Assembly (NCBI GenBank): GCA_051294375.1
Contig: CM119265.1
Coordinates: 11,533,818 to 11,597,817, forward strand
Length of the DNA: 64,000 nt
Origin: Paraspadella gotoi
Lineage: Eukaryota; Chaetognatha
Reading direction: 5' to 3'
Below are positions 12,695 to 24,754 of the stretch, piece by piece (the first letter of the stretch is position 1; each line of letters starts with the position of its first letter). Below the pieces are notes generated by a model. The model was given only the letters and a program-made list of their open reading frames with translations. It did no database searches and had not been told where the DNA came from. Both the position numbers and the translations under genes were made by a program.

Positions 12695-14656
12695 TCTTTT
12701 AAATTCATTCTACTTCAAAGCGGAAAAAGTTTAACTTTAAATTATCTTTCGCCCTTATAAAAATCTTAAAAGTATAGTGATCTCGCAATACGTTACTAGC
12801 AGGGATTTTGATTCGGGTATTTTCAACAATGAAATTGGAACTTTACAAACTATTATTTCTTTTTTTCCCACTGATAAATATGAAACGGCCTTTATTTAAA
12901 GAAACGGTTGGCTATAGCTATATTGTCTTTATAACATAGAAGTCACTTGGTGAATTTCTATGCTTTCAAAATATGGTAAGACTATGGCTAGCGGTAGCCG
13001 ACCAAATTCAAATTTTAATGGGAACAGCATTAAACTAATCCATTATTGGTATTAATTATTGTGTTAAAATATTTTTTTGCAAAAATGTTCCGAACCATGA
13101 GTAATTCGCTAATTAATATTATTATATTACTATATAATGTTAAAAATTATTTTTGGATATTTTAAGTTTTTTTAATTGATTCTGATAGAGCTTAAAAAGT
13201 TAAGCAAAAAATATAATTACAACTTTTTAAAATTTTGATGTTTTATTACTAAAAATTATAAAAACTGCTAAAATCATCGGATGATGATGATGATGATGAT
13301 TTTTAAAGGTTTTTCTCAATTTTAACCCACTTATCATCAAAATATTGAAAAAAAATTATACTTTGTGTAGATAACTTTTCATAGGCTATTTGAATCTGCT
13401 TTTAAAAATAAAAAATTCTAAAAAAATTTTTGACATTTCCTATCTATAAATAAATATTAAAAATTAATTACTAATGCTTCTTGCCATTTTAGAAAATTTT
13501 GCTCCATTGAAAGTTTTCTCAGAAATGTATGAAGTTTCATTTGGAAAGGTTCCCAAATCAAACTTCTGACCCACCCCATTGACGAAGTTTGGCTCTACTA
13601 TGGCAACAGCCGGGTTGCCTGTGATGAGAGAGAGAGAGAGAGCGCGAGTTGTGGGGGCATAGGCGTTTGTCGTAGCGTACCCTGAGAAGGTTGCGTGTTC
13701 GATAGTAGGGCTCACCACTTATGGCAACAGCCGGGTTGCCTGTGATGCCCATTGGGATGGGGCATCTCACCGTTGGCTTTGGGGGCTTCCGACCCTCAGT
13801 GACGCCTCCAGTCACTGGCGCGGTTACCCTAGGACGGTCTCGCTTTGCCAACGCAGAGGGAAGTCATTAGGACTGGATGGAACACTACGCCTGGAATGGT
13901 GTGTTCCCCCTCTGAGCCAATGGATTTGGCTGAAGGATGGTGGACGTGAGGCGGTGTGAATATACCGCCACAAAACACAATTTCTTTTGCGACGATCATT
14001 CCAATTACAGTATCAGCCTTAATTAAGAAGAAACTAAAAACGATTTTTCATGGTAAGACCAACTTTTAGAATAGGACTAAGCTCTGACGAAAAAAGCCAG
14101 AGGTTTTTTTAATATATTCTTTTAAAATATTAACCAAAATCTTCGGAAAATCCACCCCTTCTTTGGAAGATTTTCGCCATAGAAGATTTTTCCCGAATCT
14201 GACTCCCGGTTGAAAACTCTTAGAATTCCGATCGTAAGCTCCCTCTTTTACTTTTACTTTAGATAAAAATTTCACCAAAATGGACTAATTCACTTTACCA
14301 TGATCGTTTCATATTAAATAATAAAATGTAAAGAAAAATTTGAGAGCCCTTCAGACATATGGCTATCGGATTCCTGAATTCGAAGTTTATTGTAAAATCA
14401 CAACATGCCTTAAATGCATTTATATAGTATTGAAGTTGAGAAATTCTTTTATTTTATATAGAAAAATTTAGATGAAAATGTTTTCCTAAGCGGACCAGTC
14501 CATTTAAATCTGATGGTTTGATGTCAAAATGATGGTTAATCATGAAGAGATGAAAAATGCAAGCCCTTCAGATGCAACAGGATCTGAATCGAGTCTTTTT
14601 ATATCAATTTATCGGAATTTTTCCCAGGACCGTTTATATTGTTTTGTAGTCAGATT
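12695..14656. repeat. Second, near-identical copy of 5597-7557
   Basis: From 'TTTTAAATTCATTCTACTTC' onward this repeats 5597-7557 with only a handful of indels. It includes the GAT microsatellite (13277-13300), the GC-rich hairpin element (13720-13971) and the hAT-like element start (14072). Together with 7558-12694 it makes one long repeat of about 3105-7557. Beyond 14656 the sequence continues past the point where copy 1 was cut. Confidence 0.9.
13720..13971. mobile_element. GC-rich hairpin-chain element, copy 2
   Basis: This copy is identical to 6627-6878 because the surrounding block is duplicated, so it is not an independent insertion. It starts TATGGCAACAGCC and ends ATACCGCCAC. The same truncated upstream start and GA run precede it at 13600-13645. 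Confidence 0.75.
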
Positions 14657-14715
14657 TGAACGAAAATCTCCATTGAAAAAATCTTCCTCGATCTCTAAAA
14701 CGACGTCGACTCCTA
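14072..14715. mobile_element. hAT-like element A
   Basis: The element begins TAGGACTAAGC and ends CGTCGACTCCTA. Its flanks TTTAGAAT and TTTAGAGT match in 7 of 8 bases, as expected for an 8-bp target-site duplication. It is about 645 bp with no transposase reading frame, so it is non-autonomous. It is followed after only 7 bp (TTTAGAG) by element B in the opposite orientation. Confidence 0.65.
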
Positions 14716-14805
14716 TTTAGAGTAGGAGTCTACGTCGTTCTTAGAGATCGAGGAAGACTTTTTCAATGGAGATTTTCATTCAAATCTGACTACCAAACAA
14801 TATAA
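14634..14805. repeat. 172-bp palindrome at the A/B junction
   Basis: The left arm 14634-14715 and the right arm 14723-14805 are near-perfect reverse complements around the 7-bp spacer TTTAGAG. They arise from two oppositely oriented hAT-like elements abutting at their GGAGTC ends. The same palindrome reappears directly after the N gap at 17691-17848. Confidence 0.85.
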
Positions 14806-17665
14806 GACACAATGAAAAATGGCGTAACGTTACTGTTCCGTGCATAAAAAAAATTCACTGTTCAATATTATTGTATTCTTTTTTATTTTTTTAAATGTTA
14901 TAGTTTCATATGTCGATATCCAAAATATCAATGCAAAATCTTTTTTTGTTTTTTAGATATGACCGAATATAGGGTGAAAGATGATAATTTTTTTAAAAAA
15001 AGTTACTTATTCATATTTATTCCTAGAATTGTAATAGAAAAAAATAAAAAAAAATAATAGTACCAATAGTTAGTGTTATGTCTCAAATAGATGGAAAAAA
15101 AACCTCATTTAAAAATTCGATCGGAAGTGGGGTAACTAAGGCTTACCAATGGCATCCTCCACGCGATTGTTCTCTCAAATAATTTTTTTTATTTAATACA
15201 TTTGAAAGGGAAAAAAAAGAAAATTTGGAATGCAGGTTTGCAGAAAGGGTACAAGATAATCTGGAACTTTTTGATATGATAACCATGACCTTTTATATCT
15301 TGTGAAATGGGGGCAGTAAAGAAATCTAAAAAATTTCATCATTAAGTCAGTCAATGAACCCTTTCCAATGGGCTATTACGCAGAAATATTTTTTCTTAAT
15401 TAAAATGGATGATAAATAATAGAATTAAATTCCTTGCTATATTTAAAAGAAAATTATCAATACAATTTAACACAATGATGTCTTGCTTTGTCAAATATAT
15501 TGCCAGCTATATAATTTTTTAAAACTTTATTATGATAAACAAGCAGTTGTGTCAAGCTTTTAGTTTGCAGTTAAAGATAATTAAAAAATGCCGATTTTTT
15601 TTTCAAGACAAGAAGGTAGATGTCCAGACTGTTTATATCAAGCTGAAAACATTTTTGTATTTATCATTTTTGATATTTAAAAAGACATTTTATCAAGCTA
15701 CAATATAAATTTTTGCTTGTTTTTTTACTTTAACTTAAAAATATAAGCAGTTTTATGGAATAAAGAAAATTTAATAATAAACAAAATATAATTCAGTCTT
15801 TCCTTTTTCAAATTACAAAAGAAAAATAAAAAATTTCATATGCCTTCATTGAAATTTTTAAAGCAAAAAACTGTTATACTTTTAACTCTGATTTAAACAA
15901 AAGCTGTGTAAAGATTTATAGATTTAATTTAATAAAACTTTTTAGAAAGGTGTCCCATGATTAGGGCTTTAATTTGATACCACACCCATCTTGCTAGCTC
16001 TTTTCTTTCAAAAGTTATTTAAAAAAAATAACTTTTTCCAAACTACGCAGTACAAATCTTTGTTAAATAAAAATTTTGGCAAAGCGGGAGGATCTCACTT
16101 ATTTCTATTGATACAATACTTAAATTTTAAAATAAAACTTGAAGAAAATTTTTTGTCATTTAGAGACATATCACTTTCAGATATACCCATTGTATAATAA
16201 TTGATTTATTATTTCCCCCAAAAAGCCTAATTAAAAAAGTTGAAATTTTTTCAAATTGTTGGAAAAAAATTTTGTCCGACCTATGCTCATTGAGAATAAT
16301 GGTTTTGCATAGAAAATCAGAAATATCAAAAAAAATAAAAAAATCAAGCCTCTAGAAAAATTGAAAGGCTAGAGGCTGATTTTTTTAGAATTGCAAATTT
16401 TTTTTCCTAACTCGAAATCCATTATTCTCAAGTTTCAAAATATTTTTTTCCAAAATCATTCAATCAATTTTTTTTTATTAATTTAAAATGTTTTTATGAT
16501 GTTGTTTTGTTTGAAAGAATTGAAAAAAAAATGAAAAAATATAGTAATTATATAAGGTTTTTTGGAAATACCTCTAAAATATTAGATAATTAAACACAAG
16601 GGGAATAAGCAGAGAAAACTTCCCATTCATAAAAAAAATTGAAAATGAATTTGTCATATTGTTATTTAGATTAATTGACTAATTACAAACATATAATTCA
16701 TATAAATTGAAGAAATGATGGGTAAAAAATATTCATCTTGGTCTCGGTTAACTATTAAGTTATCGTTAAAGTTTTGTTTTAATAATATTAATTTTTTTTT
16801 TGCATTTATAAAAGCAATGGTCTAAAATTTTGTAAGCGTTTCGAGCTATATTGCATCATCTTTTTTACTATTTTTGATCTATTTAGCTTTTTTGTTGATG
16901 GTCAAGGGTTATGGTCAGACACAATAATGTCCAGTAGTGTATATCGCACATATTACCAAAAGTAATAATCAATTAATTTGGCTCAGAAACAATTTTAAAG
17001 GGACAAAATCAGCACGAGACAGTAACGCCACGTTATTTTTCATTGTGTCATAAACGCTCCTGGTAAAAATTCTGGTAAAATATCGATGTAAAAACACTTG
17101 ATTCCGATCCTGTTGCATCTGAAGGGCTCGCATTTTTTTTCTCTTGTCAAATCATCAACATCTTGATATCAAACAAGCCAGAACAAATAGACTGCTTCTG
17201 GACGGAAAAATTTTCCATCTGATTTTATATAGAAATGAAAGGGATTTTTTTCCTTGAAAACGATATAAACGTGACTGAGGTATGTTCCTGTTCAACAAAT
17301 GAGGTCCAATTTTGGAATCCTTTGGCAAAGTGTCTGAAGGGCTCTCAAAATTTTTTCTTTACATTTTATTAGGTTATTTTGATATGATACGATCATGGTA
17401 AAGTGAATTAGTCCATTTTGGTGAAATTTTTATTTAAAGTAAAAGTAAAAGAGGAGCTAACGACCGGAATTCTAAGAGTTTTCAACCGGGAGTCAGATTC
17501 GGGAAAAATCTTCTATGGCGAAAATCTTCCAAGAAGGGGTGAATTTTTCCGAAGATTTTGGTTAATATTTTCTATATTTATAGTCGCATTTTTTTGAAAC
17601 TTAATATTAACAATATTGCCATCATTCTACCTTGGCCGGTATAAGAATATATTAAAAAAGCCTCG
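14723..17665. mobile_element. hAT-like element B, first assembled copy (cut by gap)
   Basis: The element starts TAGGAGTCTACG and is interrupted by a 2244-bp nested element at 14806-17049. It resumes with 'ATAAACGCTCCTGG' and runs to 'AAAAAAGCCTCG', where the 25-N gap begins, 27 bp short of its natural end. The body without the nested element matches 42964-43917 and the reverse of 51739-52478. No transposase is visible. Confidence 0.75.
14806..17049. mobile_element. 2.24-kb AT-rich element nested in hAT-like element B
   Basis: The terminal inverted repeats are about 30 bp with few mismatches. The left end is 'GACACAATGAAAAATGGCG' and the right end reads its complement into '...CATTGTGTC'. Comparison with the empty site at 43040-43060 (CAATATAAACGCTCC) shows a 4-bp target duplication, ATAA. 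Only short ORFs are present (for example 15991-16197) and none resembles a transposase. Inside, 16280-16430 forms a second imperfect hairpin (GAGAATAATGG / CCATTATTCTC). The superfamily is not clear. Confidence 0.65.
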
Positions 17666-17690
17666 NNNNNNNNNNNNNNNNNNNNNNNNN
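17666..17690. other. Assembly gap (25 N)
   Basis: A run of 25 N marks a scaffold gap of unknown true size. It separates two near-identical copies of the same 3-kb block (14648-17665 and 17691-20704). Confidence 0.99.
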
Positions 17691-20600
17691 AGTCAGATTT
17701 GAACGAAAATCTCCATTGAAAAAATCTTCCTCGATCTCTAAAACGACGTCGACTCCTATTTAGAGTAGGAGTCTACGTCGTTCTTAGAGATCGAGGAAGA
17801 CTTTTTCAATGGAGATTTTCATTCAAATCTGACTACCAAACAATATAAGACACAATGAAAAATGGCCGTAACGATTACTGTTCCGTGCATAAAAAAATTC
17901 ACTGTTCAATATTATTGTATTTCTTTTTTATTTTTTTAAATGTTATAGTTTCATATGTCGATATCCAAAATATCAATGCAAAATCTTTTTTTGTTTTTTA
18001 GATATGACCGAATATAGGGTGAAAGATGATAATTTTTTTAAAAAAAAGTTACTTATTCATATTTATTCCTAGAATTGTAATAGAAAAAATAAAAAAAAAT
18101 AATAGTACCAATAGTTAGTGTTATGTCTCAAATAGATGGAAAAAAAACCTCATTTAAAAATTCGATCGGAAGTGGGGTAACTAAGGCTTACAAAATGCGC
18201 ATCCTCCCACGCGATTGTTCTCTCAAAAATTTTTTTTATTTAATACATTTGAAAGGGAAAAAAAAGAAAATTTGGAATGCAGGTTGCAGAAAGGGTACAG
18301 ATAATCTGGACTTTTTGATATGATAACCATGACCTTTTATATCTTGTGAAATGGGGGCAGTAAAGAAATCTAAAAAATTTCATCATTAAGTCAGTCAATG
18401 AACCCTTTCCAATGGGCTATTACGAGAAATTTTTTTCTTAATTAAAATGGATGATAAATAATAGAATTAAATTCCTTGCATATTTAAAAGAAAATTATCA
18501 ATACAATTTAACACAATGATGTCTTGCTTTGTCAAATATATTGCCAGCTATATAAATTTTTAAAACTTTATTATGATAAACAAGCAGTGTGTCAAGCTTT
18601 TAGTTTGCAGTTAAAGATAATTAAAAATGCCGATTTTTTTTCAACAGACAAGAAGGTAGATGTCCAGACTGTTTATATCAGCTGAAAACATTTTTGTATT
18701 TATCATTTTTGATATTTAAAAAGACATTTTATCAAGCTCATAATAAAATTTTTGCTTGTTTTTTACTTTAACTTAAAAATATAAGCAGTTTTATTGGAAT
18801 AAAGAAAATTTAATAATAATCAAAAATATAATTCAGTCTTTCCTTTTTCAAATTACAAAAGAAATAAAAAATTTCATATGCCTTCATTGAAATTTTTAAA
18901 GCAAAAAACTGTTATACTTTTAACTCTGATTTAAACAAAAGCTGTTAAGATTTATAGATTTAATTTAATAAAACTTTTTAGAAAGGTGTCCCATGATTAG
19001 GGCTTTTAATTTGATACCACACCCATCTTGCTAGCTCTTTTTCTTTCAAAAGTTATTTAAAAAAATAACTTTTTTCAAACTACGCAGTACAAATCTTTGT
19101 TAAATTAAAAATTTGGCAAAGCGGGAGGATCTCACTTATTTCTATTGATACAATACTTAAATTTTAAAATAAAACTTGAAGAAAATTTTTTGTCCAATTT
19201 AGAGACATATCACTTTCAGATATACCCATTGTATAATAATTGATTTATTTATTTCCCCCAAAAAAGCCCTAATTAAAAAAGTTGAAATTTTTTCAAATTG
19301 TTGGAAAAAAATTTTGTCCGACCTATGCTCATTGAGAATAATGGTTTTGCATAGAAAATCAGAAATATCAAAAAAATAAAAAATATCAAGCCTCTAGAAA
19401 AATTGAAAGGCTAGAGGCTGATTTTTTTAGAATTGCAAATTTTTTTCCTAACTCGAAATCCATTATTCTCAAGTTTCAAAATATTTTTTTCCAAAACATA
19501 ATTCAATCAATTTTTTTTTATTAATTTAAAATGTTTTTATGATGTTGTTTTGTTTGAAAGAATTGAAAAAAAATGAAAAAATATAGTAATTATATAAGGT
19601 TTTTGGAAATACCTCTAAAATATTAGATAATTAAACACAAGGGGAATAAGCAGAGAAAACTTCCCATTCATAAAAAAAAATTGAAATGAATTTGTCATAT
19701 TGTTATTTAGATTAATTACTAATTACAAACATATAATTCATATAAATTGAAGAAATGATGGGTAAAAAATATTCATCTTGGGTCTCGGTTAACTATTCAG
19801 TTATCGTTAAAGTTTTGTTTTAATAATATTAATTTTTTTTTTGCATTTATAAAGCAATGGTCTAAAAATTTTGTAAGCGTTTCGAGCTATATTGCATCAT
19901 CTTTTTTACTATTTTTGATCTATTTAGCTTTTTTGTTGATGGTCAAGGGTTATGGTCAGACACAATAATGTCCAGTAGTGTATATCGCACATATTACCAA
20001 AAGTAATAATCAATTAATTTGGCTCAGAAACATTTTAAAGGGACAAAATCAGCACACGAACAGTAACGCCACGTTATTTTTCATTGTGTCATAAACGCTC
20101 CTGGTAAAAATTCTGGTAAAATATCGATGTAAAAACACTTGATTCCGATCCTGTTGCATCTGAAGGGCTCGCATTTTTTTTCTCTTGTCAAATCATCAAC
20201 ATCTTGATATCAAACAAGCCAGAACAAATAGACTGCTTCTGGACGGAAAAATTTTCCATCTGATTTTATATAGAAATGAAAGGGATTTTTTTTCTTTGAA
20301 AACGATATAAACGTGACTGAGGTATGTTCCTGTTCAACAAATGAGGTCCAATTTTGGAATCCTTTGGCAAAGTGTCTGAAGGGCTCTCAAAATTTTTCTT
20401 TACATTTTATTAGGTTATTTTGATATGATACGATCATGGTAAAGTGAATTAGTCCATTTTGGTGAAATTTTTATTTAAAGTAAAAGTAAAAGAGGAGCTA
20501 ACGACCGGAATTCTAAGAGTTTTCAACCGGGAGTCAGATTCGGGAAAAATCTTCTATGGCGAAAATCTTCCAAAGAGGGTGAATTTTCCGAAGATTTTGG

Positions 20601-20731
20601 TTAATATTTTCTATATTTATAGTCGCATTTTTTTGAAACTTAATATTAACAATATTGCCATCATTCTACCTTGGCCGGTATAAGAATATATTAAAAAAGC
20701 CTCGGGCTTTGTTCGTCAGAGCTTAGTCCTA
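17691..20731. mobile_element. hAT-like element B with nested element, second assembled copy (complete)
   Basis: This repeats 14648-17665 at high identity and continues to the natural end. Element B spans 17766-20730 (TAGGAGTC ... AGTCCT) and its nested 2.24-kb element spans 17849-20090. It is flanked by ATTTAGAG on the left (17758-17765) and ATTTAGAG on the right (20731-20738), a perfect 8-bp target duplication typical of hAT elements. Differences from the first copy are mostly homopolymer-length changes, which suggests one locus assembled twice. Confidence 0.75.
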
Positions 20732-21404
20732 TTTAGAGATTAAATTGCTCGTAAGATCTGTCACGTATTGCTTGGGCAAAAAAAAAAGCATGCTATAGTA
20801 TAAAACTTTTTTTATTTACTTTTCTCTTTTGAACTTTCTCTCTGTCCCTCTCTCTTTCTCTTTGTTTTTTCCCCCTTTTTCTTACTTTTCTCTCCTCATA
20901 ATTATCTGTGTCATCCATTCTTTTTTCCTTTACCTTTATTTCCCTTCCGCTCTATCTCTGCTTTTCTCTCCCTCTCTGATTCTCTTTCTTCCTTCTTGTT
21001 CTTTCTTTCTCTCTTAATCATTCTCGTTCTTCCTCTTCTCCCCATATAATAACTCGGGCTTTGTTCGTCAGAGCTTAGTCCTATTTAGAGATTAAATTGC
21101 TCGTAAGATCTGTCACGTATTGCTTGGGCAAAAAAAAAAAGCATGCTATAGTATAAAACTTTTTTTATTTACTTTTCTCTTTTGAACTTTCTCTCTGTCC
21201 CCTCTCTTTCTCTTTGTTTTTCCCCCTTTTTCTTACTTTTCTCTCCTCATAATTATCTGTGTCATCCATTCTTTCTTCCTTTACCTTTATTTCCCTTCCG
21301 CTCTATCTCTGCTTCTCTCCCTCTCTGATTCTCTTTCTTCCTTCTTGTTCTTTCTTTTCTCTTAATCATTCTCGTTCTTCCTCTTCTCCCCATATAATAA
21401 TTTT
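20703..21404. repeat. Tandem duplicate of about 350 bp
   Basis: Positions 20703-21054 and 21055-21404 are the same sequence, from 'CGGGCTTTGTTCGTCAGAGC' through a CT-rich tract to 'CTCCCCATATAATAA', differing at a few single bases. The adjacency and near identity suggest either a very recent tandem duplication or an assembly echo at a collapsed repeat. Confidence 0.8.
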
Positions 21405-21924
21405 TTTCCACTTGTTCTCTCAGAAGTCGAAAGTGAAAATGGACAAAAATGGACAGGATTTTACCCCCTAAATGTTGCAAAAATTGTACTTTTTTATCAT
21501 TAGAAACAGGTAGAGATGATTTTAACCAATCCCTAGTTCGGCCCAATTTGTATTGTGGTACAAATTAAATTAATATTGTAAGTAACAACTGAGCAATATT
21601 AGAAAAAGTTGTTTTTTTGCTAAATGCGACGTTTGTAAGCGGAACCATAATTAAAAGAGAGATAGAGAACGAGAGAGAAGCTGGATAGCCTTTTACACTT
21701 ATAATTTACGATGGTAAAGAAGCGTGACGCTGCCACCAACGACAACGACGGTCACAAAAAAGAAGAGGCGATTCTTAATATCGCCCAAGTCAGGCTTTTG
21801 CCCGTTTGGCGAGATAAAAAAAGAAAACTACTAATCTCAAACTTCGGCCGAATAAAGAATGCGAAACCCCACCCCTTTTTCTGCAATTCGATTTCCCATC
21901 CCCCTCCCCATAAATTCGACTGAC

Positions 21925-22163
21925 CTGTCAAAGTCGACGCTTGCGTCGCTAAACAACGCCGAGTGAAACATTTCGAATCCGGGATCTACTGTGACGAGCG
22001 CCGCTAGACCGGTGACGCCGACTTCGTGCACCGTGGCGCGGTCCAACGACGCCGCCTCCTTCTCGTCGAAGAGAAGAGAAACTCGTTTTCGGTCGGACGC
22101 GAACTGCGAAGTGACGTGCGGCAACGTCAAAGCGCGCAACTGCTGCGCCAAAGGAGTCGTCAT
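21925..22163 (-). CDS. HEATR1: HEATR1/UTP10 exon 1
   Basis: The first exon begins MTTPLAQQLRALTLP and contains 'LLFDEKEAASLDR' and 'GLAALVTVDPGFEMF...LFSDASVDFDR'. It matches the N-terminus of HEATR1 proteins, including the TSLAQQL start and the 'LLFDPKEAA' block. It ends GACAG|GTCAGT and its split codon joins in phase to exon 2 at 5543 ('DFDR-RVQT'). The intron as assembled is 16.4 kb, inflated by duplications. The ATG at 22163 is the only reasonable start. The PARL stop codon lies 367 bp upstream in transcription order. Confidence 0.92.
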
Positions 22164-22530
22164 ATTTATTTTTGTTTGTAACAGTTAAAAGAAAATTAGC
22201 ACCGATAAGAGAAAAGTATATTATGTATCTTTGATCTGAAAAAAAAAAGAAGTTAGAATTATACATAGTTCTTCGGCATAAATTGGTGTCGGGCTTCGGA
22301 AAAATAAAATATTCGTGCGAATGTAAATATGTTTTGTATGTATTTTGTATAATATTTTCAGTAGTGAAAGAATCAGATTTTTGTCAAATTTTTATAACAT
22401 TTGTTCGTAGACTAAGTAATATTAAATAATATTAAAGCCAAGGAGGATGGGGCAATTGATGCTACAAAAGATATTAAAATTAACCCCTTTTGGACCTTCC
22501 GATAAAAACGGTTAAATCGCCTCTCAGCTA

Positions 22531-24139
22531 CTAAACGGTGTCTTCCCAGAAATAGACCCAAGCCTCGACCACCTTTCTCTGATACGGCAAAACCGCTCTT
22601 TGTCCAAAAGCCGCAAACGCAGCTCCGAAGATCGCGCCGCCCAAGTGAGCCGCGTGATCGAATTTTTTAAAACCCATCAAAAGACAGGCGGCGTCGAGGG
22701 CGATCACGAGAGCAAGGACGACAATGCTCGGCATGGAAACGCCCGACAGATAATACATGACCAAGTCATCGTTCGGGTACAAAACGCAAACGGCAGCGAA
22801 GAGACCGAGCGCTGCGCCGGAAGCGCCCTTGGTGTCGAAACTGTGACGACGCGCCACCTTAACTGCGTGGGAAGTCAGCGAAGCGATCGTTCCCGCGGAC
22901 AAGTAGAGCGCAATCGCCGTCTCTTTGCCCAAGTTGTAAACGGCCGAGGGAAGCGAGTAAACGAAAAGGAACATGGTGGCGATGAGATGGAAGAAGCTCG
23001 AATGAGAAAAAATGGAAAGGATCATGGGCAAGCATGTCGATTTGCTGAAGGGATTCGAAGTGAAGAGACGACGCATTGTCCGGGTGGGAAAAACAAACCA
23101 CAATAGGTAAACCATTAGGTTGACGATGATCCAACTCAAAATCAGCTTCACTCGACAATCACGCCGGTGCAAATGAGAACGTTAAGAATAAGAATATTCG
23201 TCGACAAAGGAGATTACAGAAATATAAAAATATTGTCTCACTAATTAACAGCTAATAACTATTGTAAACTTCGTTTCGCAGACGTTTTGGTAAAACACTG
23301 AACATAATAAAAGTATTATGGCAACAGCCGGGTTGCCTGTGATGCCCATTGGGATGGGGCATCTCACTGTTGGCTTTGGGGACTTCCGACCCTCAGTGAC
23401 GCATCCAGTCACTGGCGCGGTTACCCTAGGACGGTCTCGCTTTGCCAACGCAGAGGGAAGTCATTAGGACTGTGGATGGAACACTACGCCTGGGATGGTG
23501 TGTTCCCCCTCTGAGCCAATGGATTTGGCTGAACGATGGTGGACGTGAGGCGGTGTGAATATACCGCCACAGTATCCTTATTTTTTTATGGTATTGGAAA
23601 TCTTATGATTTACATATATATCAGTGAGGTTACGAAAATTGCAAACTTACAATTTTTTTTTTTATATTTAAAAAATATAATTGAATCCCAAATATTCTAT
23701 AAATACTTGGTCTTTCCCTACCGTCCTCATTAGCGACCTTGCTTTCGTCCTTAATTCGACCCCACTTGGAATGTTGATACGAGGCCTTCGCGTGAGTCAT
23801 GGAGAACAGGCGTTGAGGATCGGGATTTCTGGAAGTCCTGGACTCGATCCTCGCCTCCTCGTAAGTGTAAACCGCGGAGATGGCGAAGGCGCCCAAGCAA
23901 GTGACGGCGGCGAAGAGGACGGGTTTCAGCAGGAGGCGTCCGAATCCGCCTGCGAGTGGGTCAGGAACTTTCGAACCCAATTCTCTTCGGTAACCGGAAC
24001 CGATGTTTTCCCTTTCCGATTCTCTCTTTGGATCCATAATCGAAAAGCGACGGCGAAGGGGCGAGGAAAGAGCGGACGGAACAACAGAGAACCGAGTTTT
24101 AGGTAAAAGAAAAAATGCCTGGCGGAAAACGGAACACAT
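22531..24139 (-). CDS. PARL: PARL, mitochondrial inner-membrane rhomboid protease
   Basis: PARL cleaves transmembrane helices in the inner mitochondrial membrane (PINK1, PGAM5 and similar substrates). There are two exons, 23722-24139 and 22531-23150; the split GAC-G|TG codon joins in phase across a 571-bp intron and gives a protein of about 345 residues. Exon 1 carries a basic N-terminus suited to a mitochondrial presequence, then a membrane segment 'LLKPVLFAAVTCLGAFAIS'. Exon 2 carries the six-helix rhomboid core: 'RLFTSNPFSKSTCLPMILS', 'FSHSSFFHLIATM', the catalytic serine motif GASGA in 'TKGASGAALGLFAAV', and the catalytic histidine in 'FDHAAHLGGAIFGAAF'. Both catalytic residues are intact. 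The proposed exon 2 acceptor (TTGTCGAG|TGAAG) has a weak pyrimidine tract. The intron holds a GC-rich hairpin element. M13 lies 615 bp upstream and HEATR1 367 bp downstream on the same strand. Confidence 0.93.
23317..23570. mobile_element. GC-rich hairpin-chain element in PARL intron
   Basis: This is a 254-bp element from TATGGCAACAGCC to ATACCGCCAC. It is flanked on both sides by AGTAT (23312-23316 and 23571-23575), a 5-bp direct repeat that looks like a target-site duplication. Identity to 6627-6878 is high, with scattered substitutions. It makes up nearly half of the PARL intron. Confidence 0.8.
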
Positions 24140-24754
24140 TTGTCTTTTAGCGGCAGAAACTTGTCAGACTTTCAAGACTCGAACACCAGGTAACGTTAAC
24201 AAAAGTTCAAATATTTTTAAAGATATTTCTCTTTAAACTTTGCGTTTAAACGGTGAAAAATAAGAAAATAGAAATGATAAAAGGGTGAGAAATTTAACCA
24301 GCAAATTTTTTTAAGCGCAAATGTAAAGAATGATTGAAAAAGGCACAGAATCAAATGCTGTAAATATAAAAATATCAGTATATAAGAAATATAACAATAT
24401 TATCACATCGACGTTACATAACTTGAAATTGAAAAAAAAAAAAACGCATCGGCAAATTTGTGGCTCAAAGATAGGCAAGATAGATAAGAGGAACAGCAGC
24501 TAAGACTGAAGAGATCAAACAAAAACTACGTAAAATAACAATAGATTTGTAAAGGGTGTAAAATTAGAAAAACGACTGCCTCCGTAAAAATAACAATATA
24601 AATTCGAATATAATTTCAAAACAATCGGTGCTAGATTGAGTAGAGATAGATCCGTTAAAATAATTTTGTACATCAAGTTGTACATAACGAATTGGGAGAG
24701 GAATAGGCCTCTCAGAGAAGGAAGTAAAACTAATTCCCAATGAATAGGAAGTAA

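Noticed and set aside
10907-12760. Several long open frames encoding His/Pro/Thr-rich proteins
   Set aside because: They lie in C/A-rich filler where stop codons are scarce. They overlap in several frames and contain islands of the normal locus, so they are not genes.
15991-16197. 68-codon ORF inside the nested 2.24-kb element as a transposase
   Set aside because: It is too short, lacks DDE-like motifs, and is disrupted by small differences in the second assembled copy.
21711-21923. Plus-strand 70-codon ORF beginning MVKKRDAATNDND
   Set aside because: It contains the dispersed AGCGTGACG...GACGACG motif and overlaps the HEATR1 exon 1 donor; no similarity or splice context supports it.
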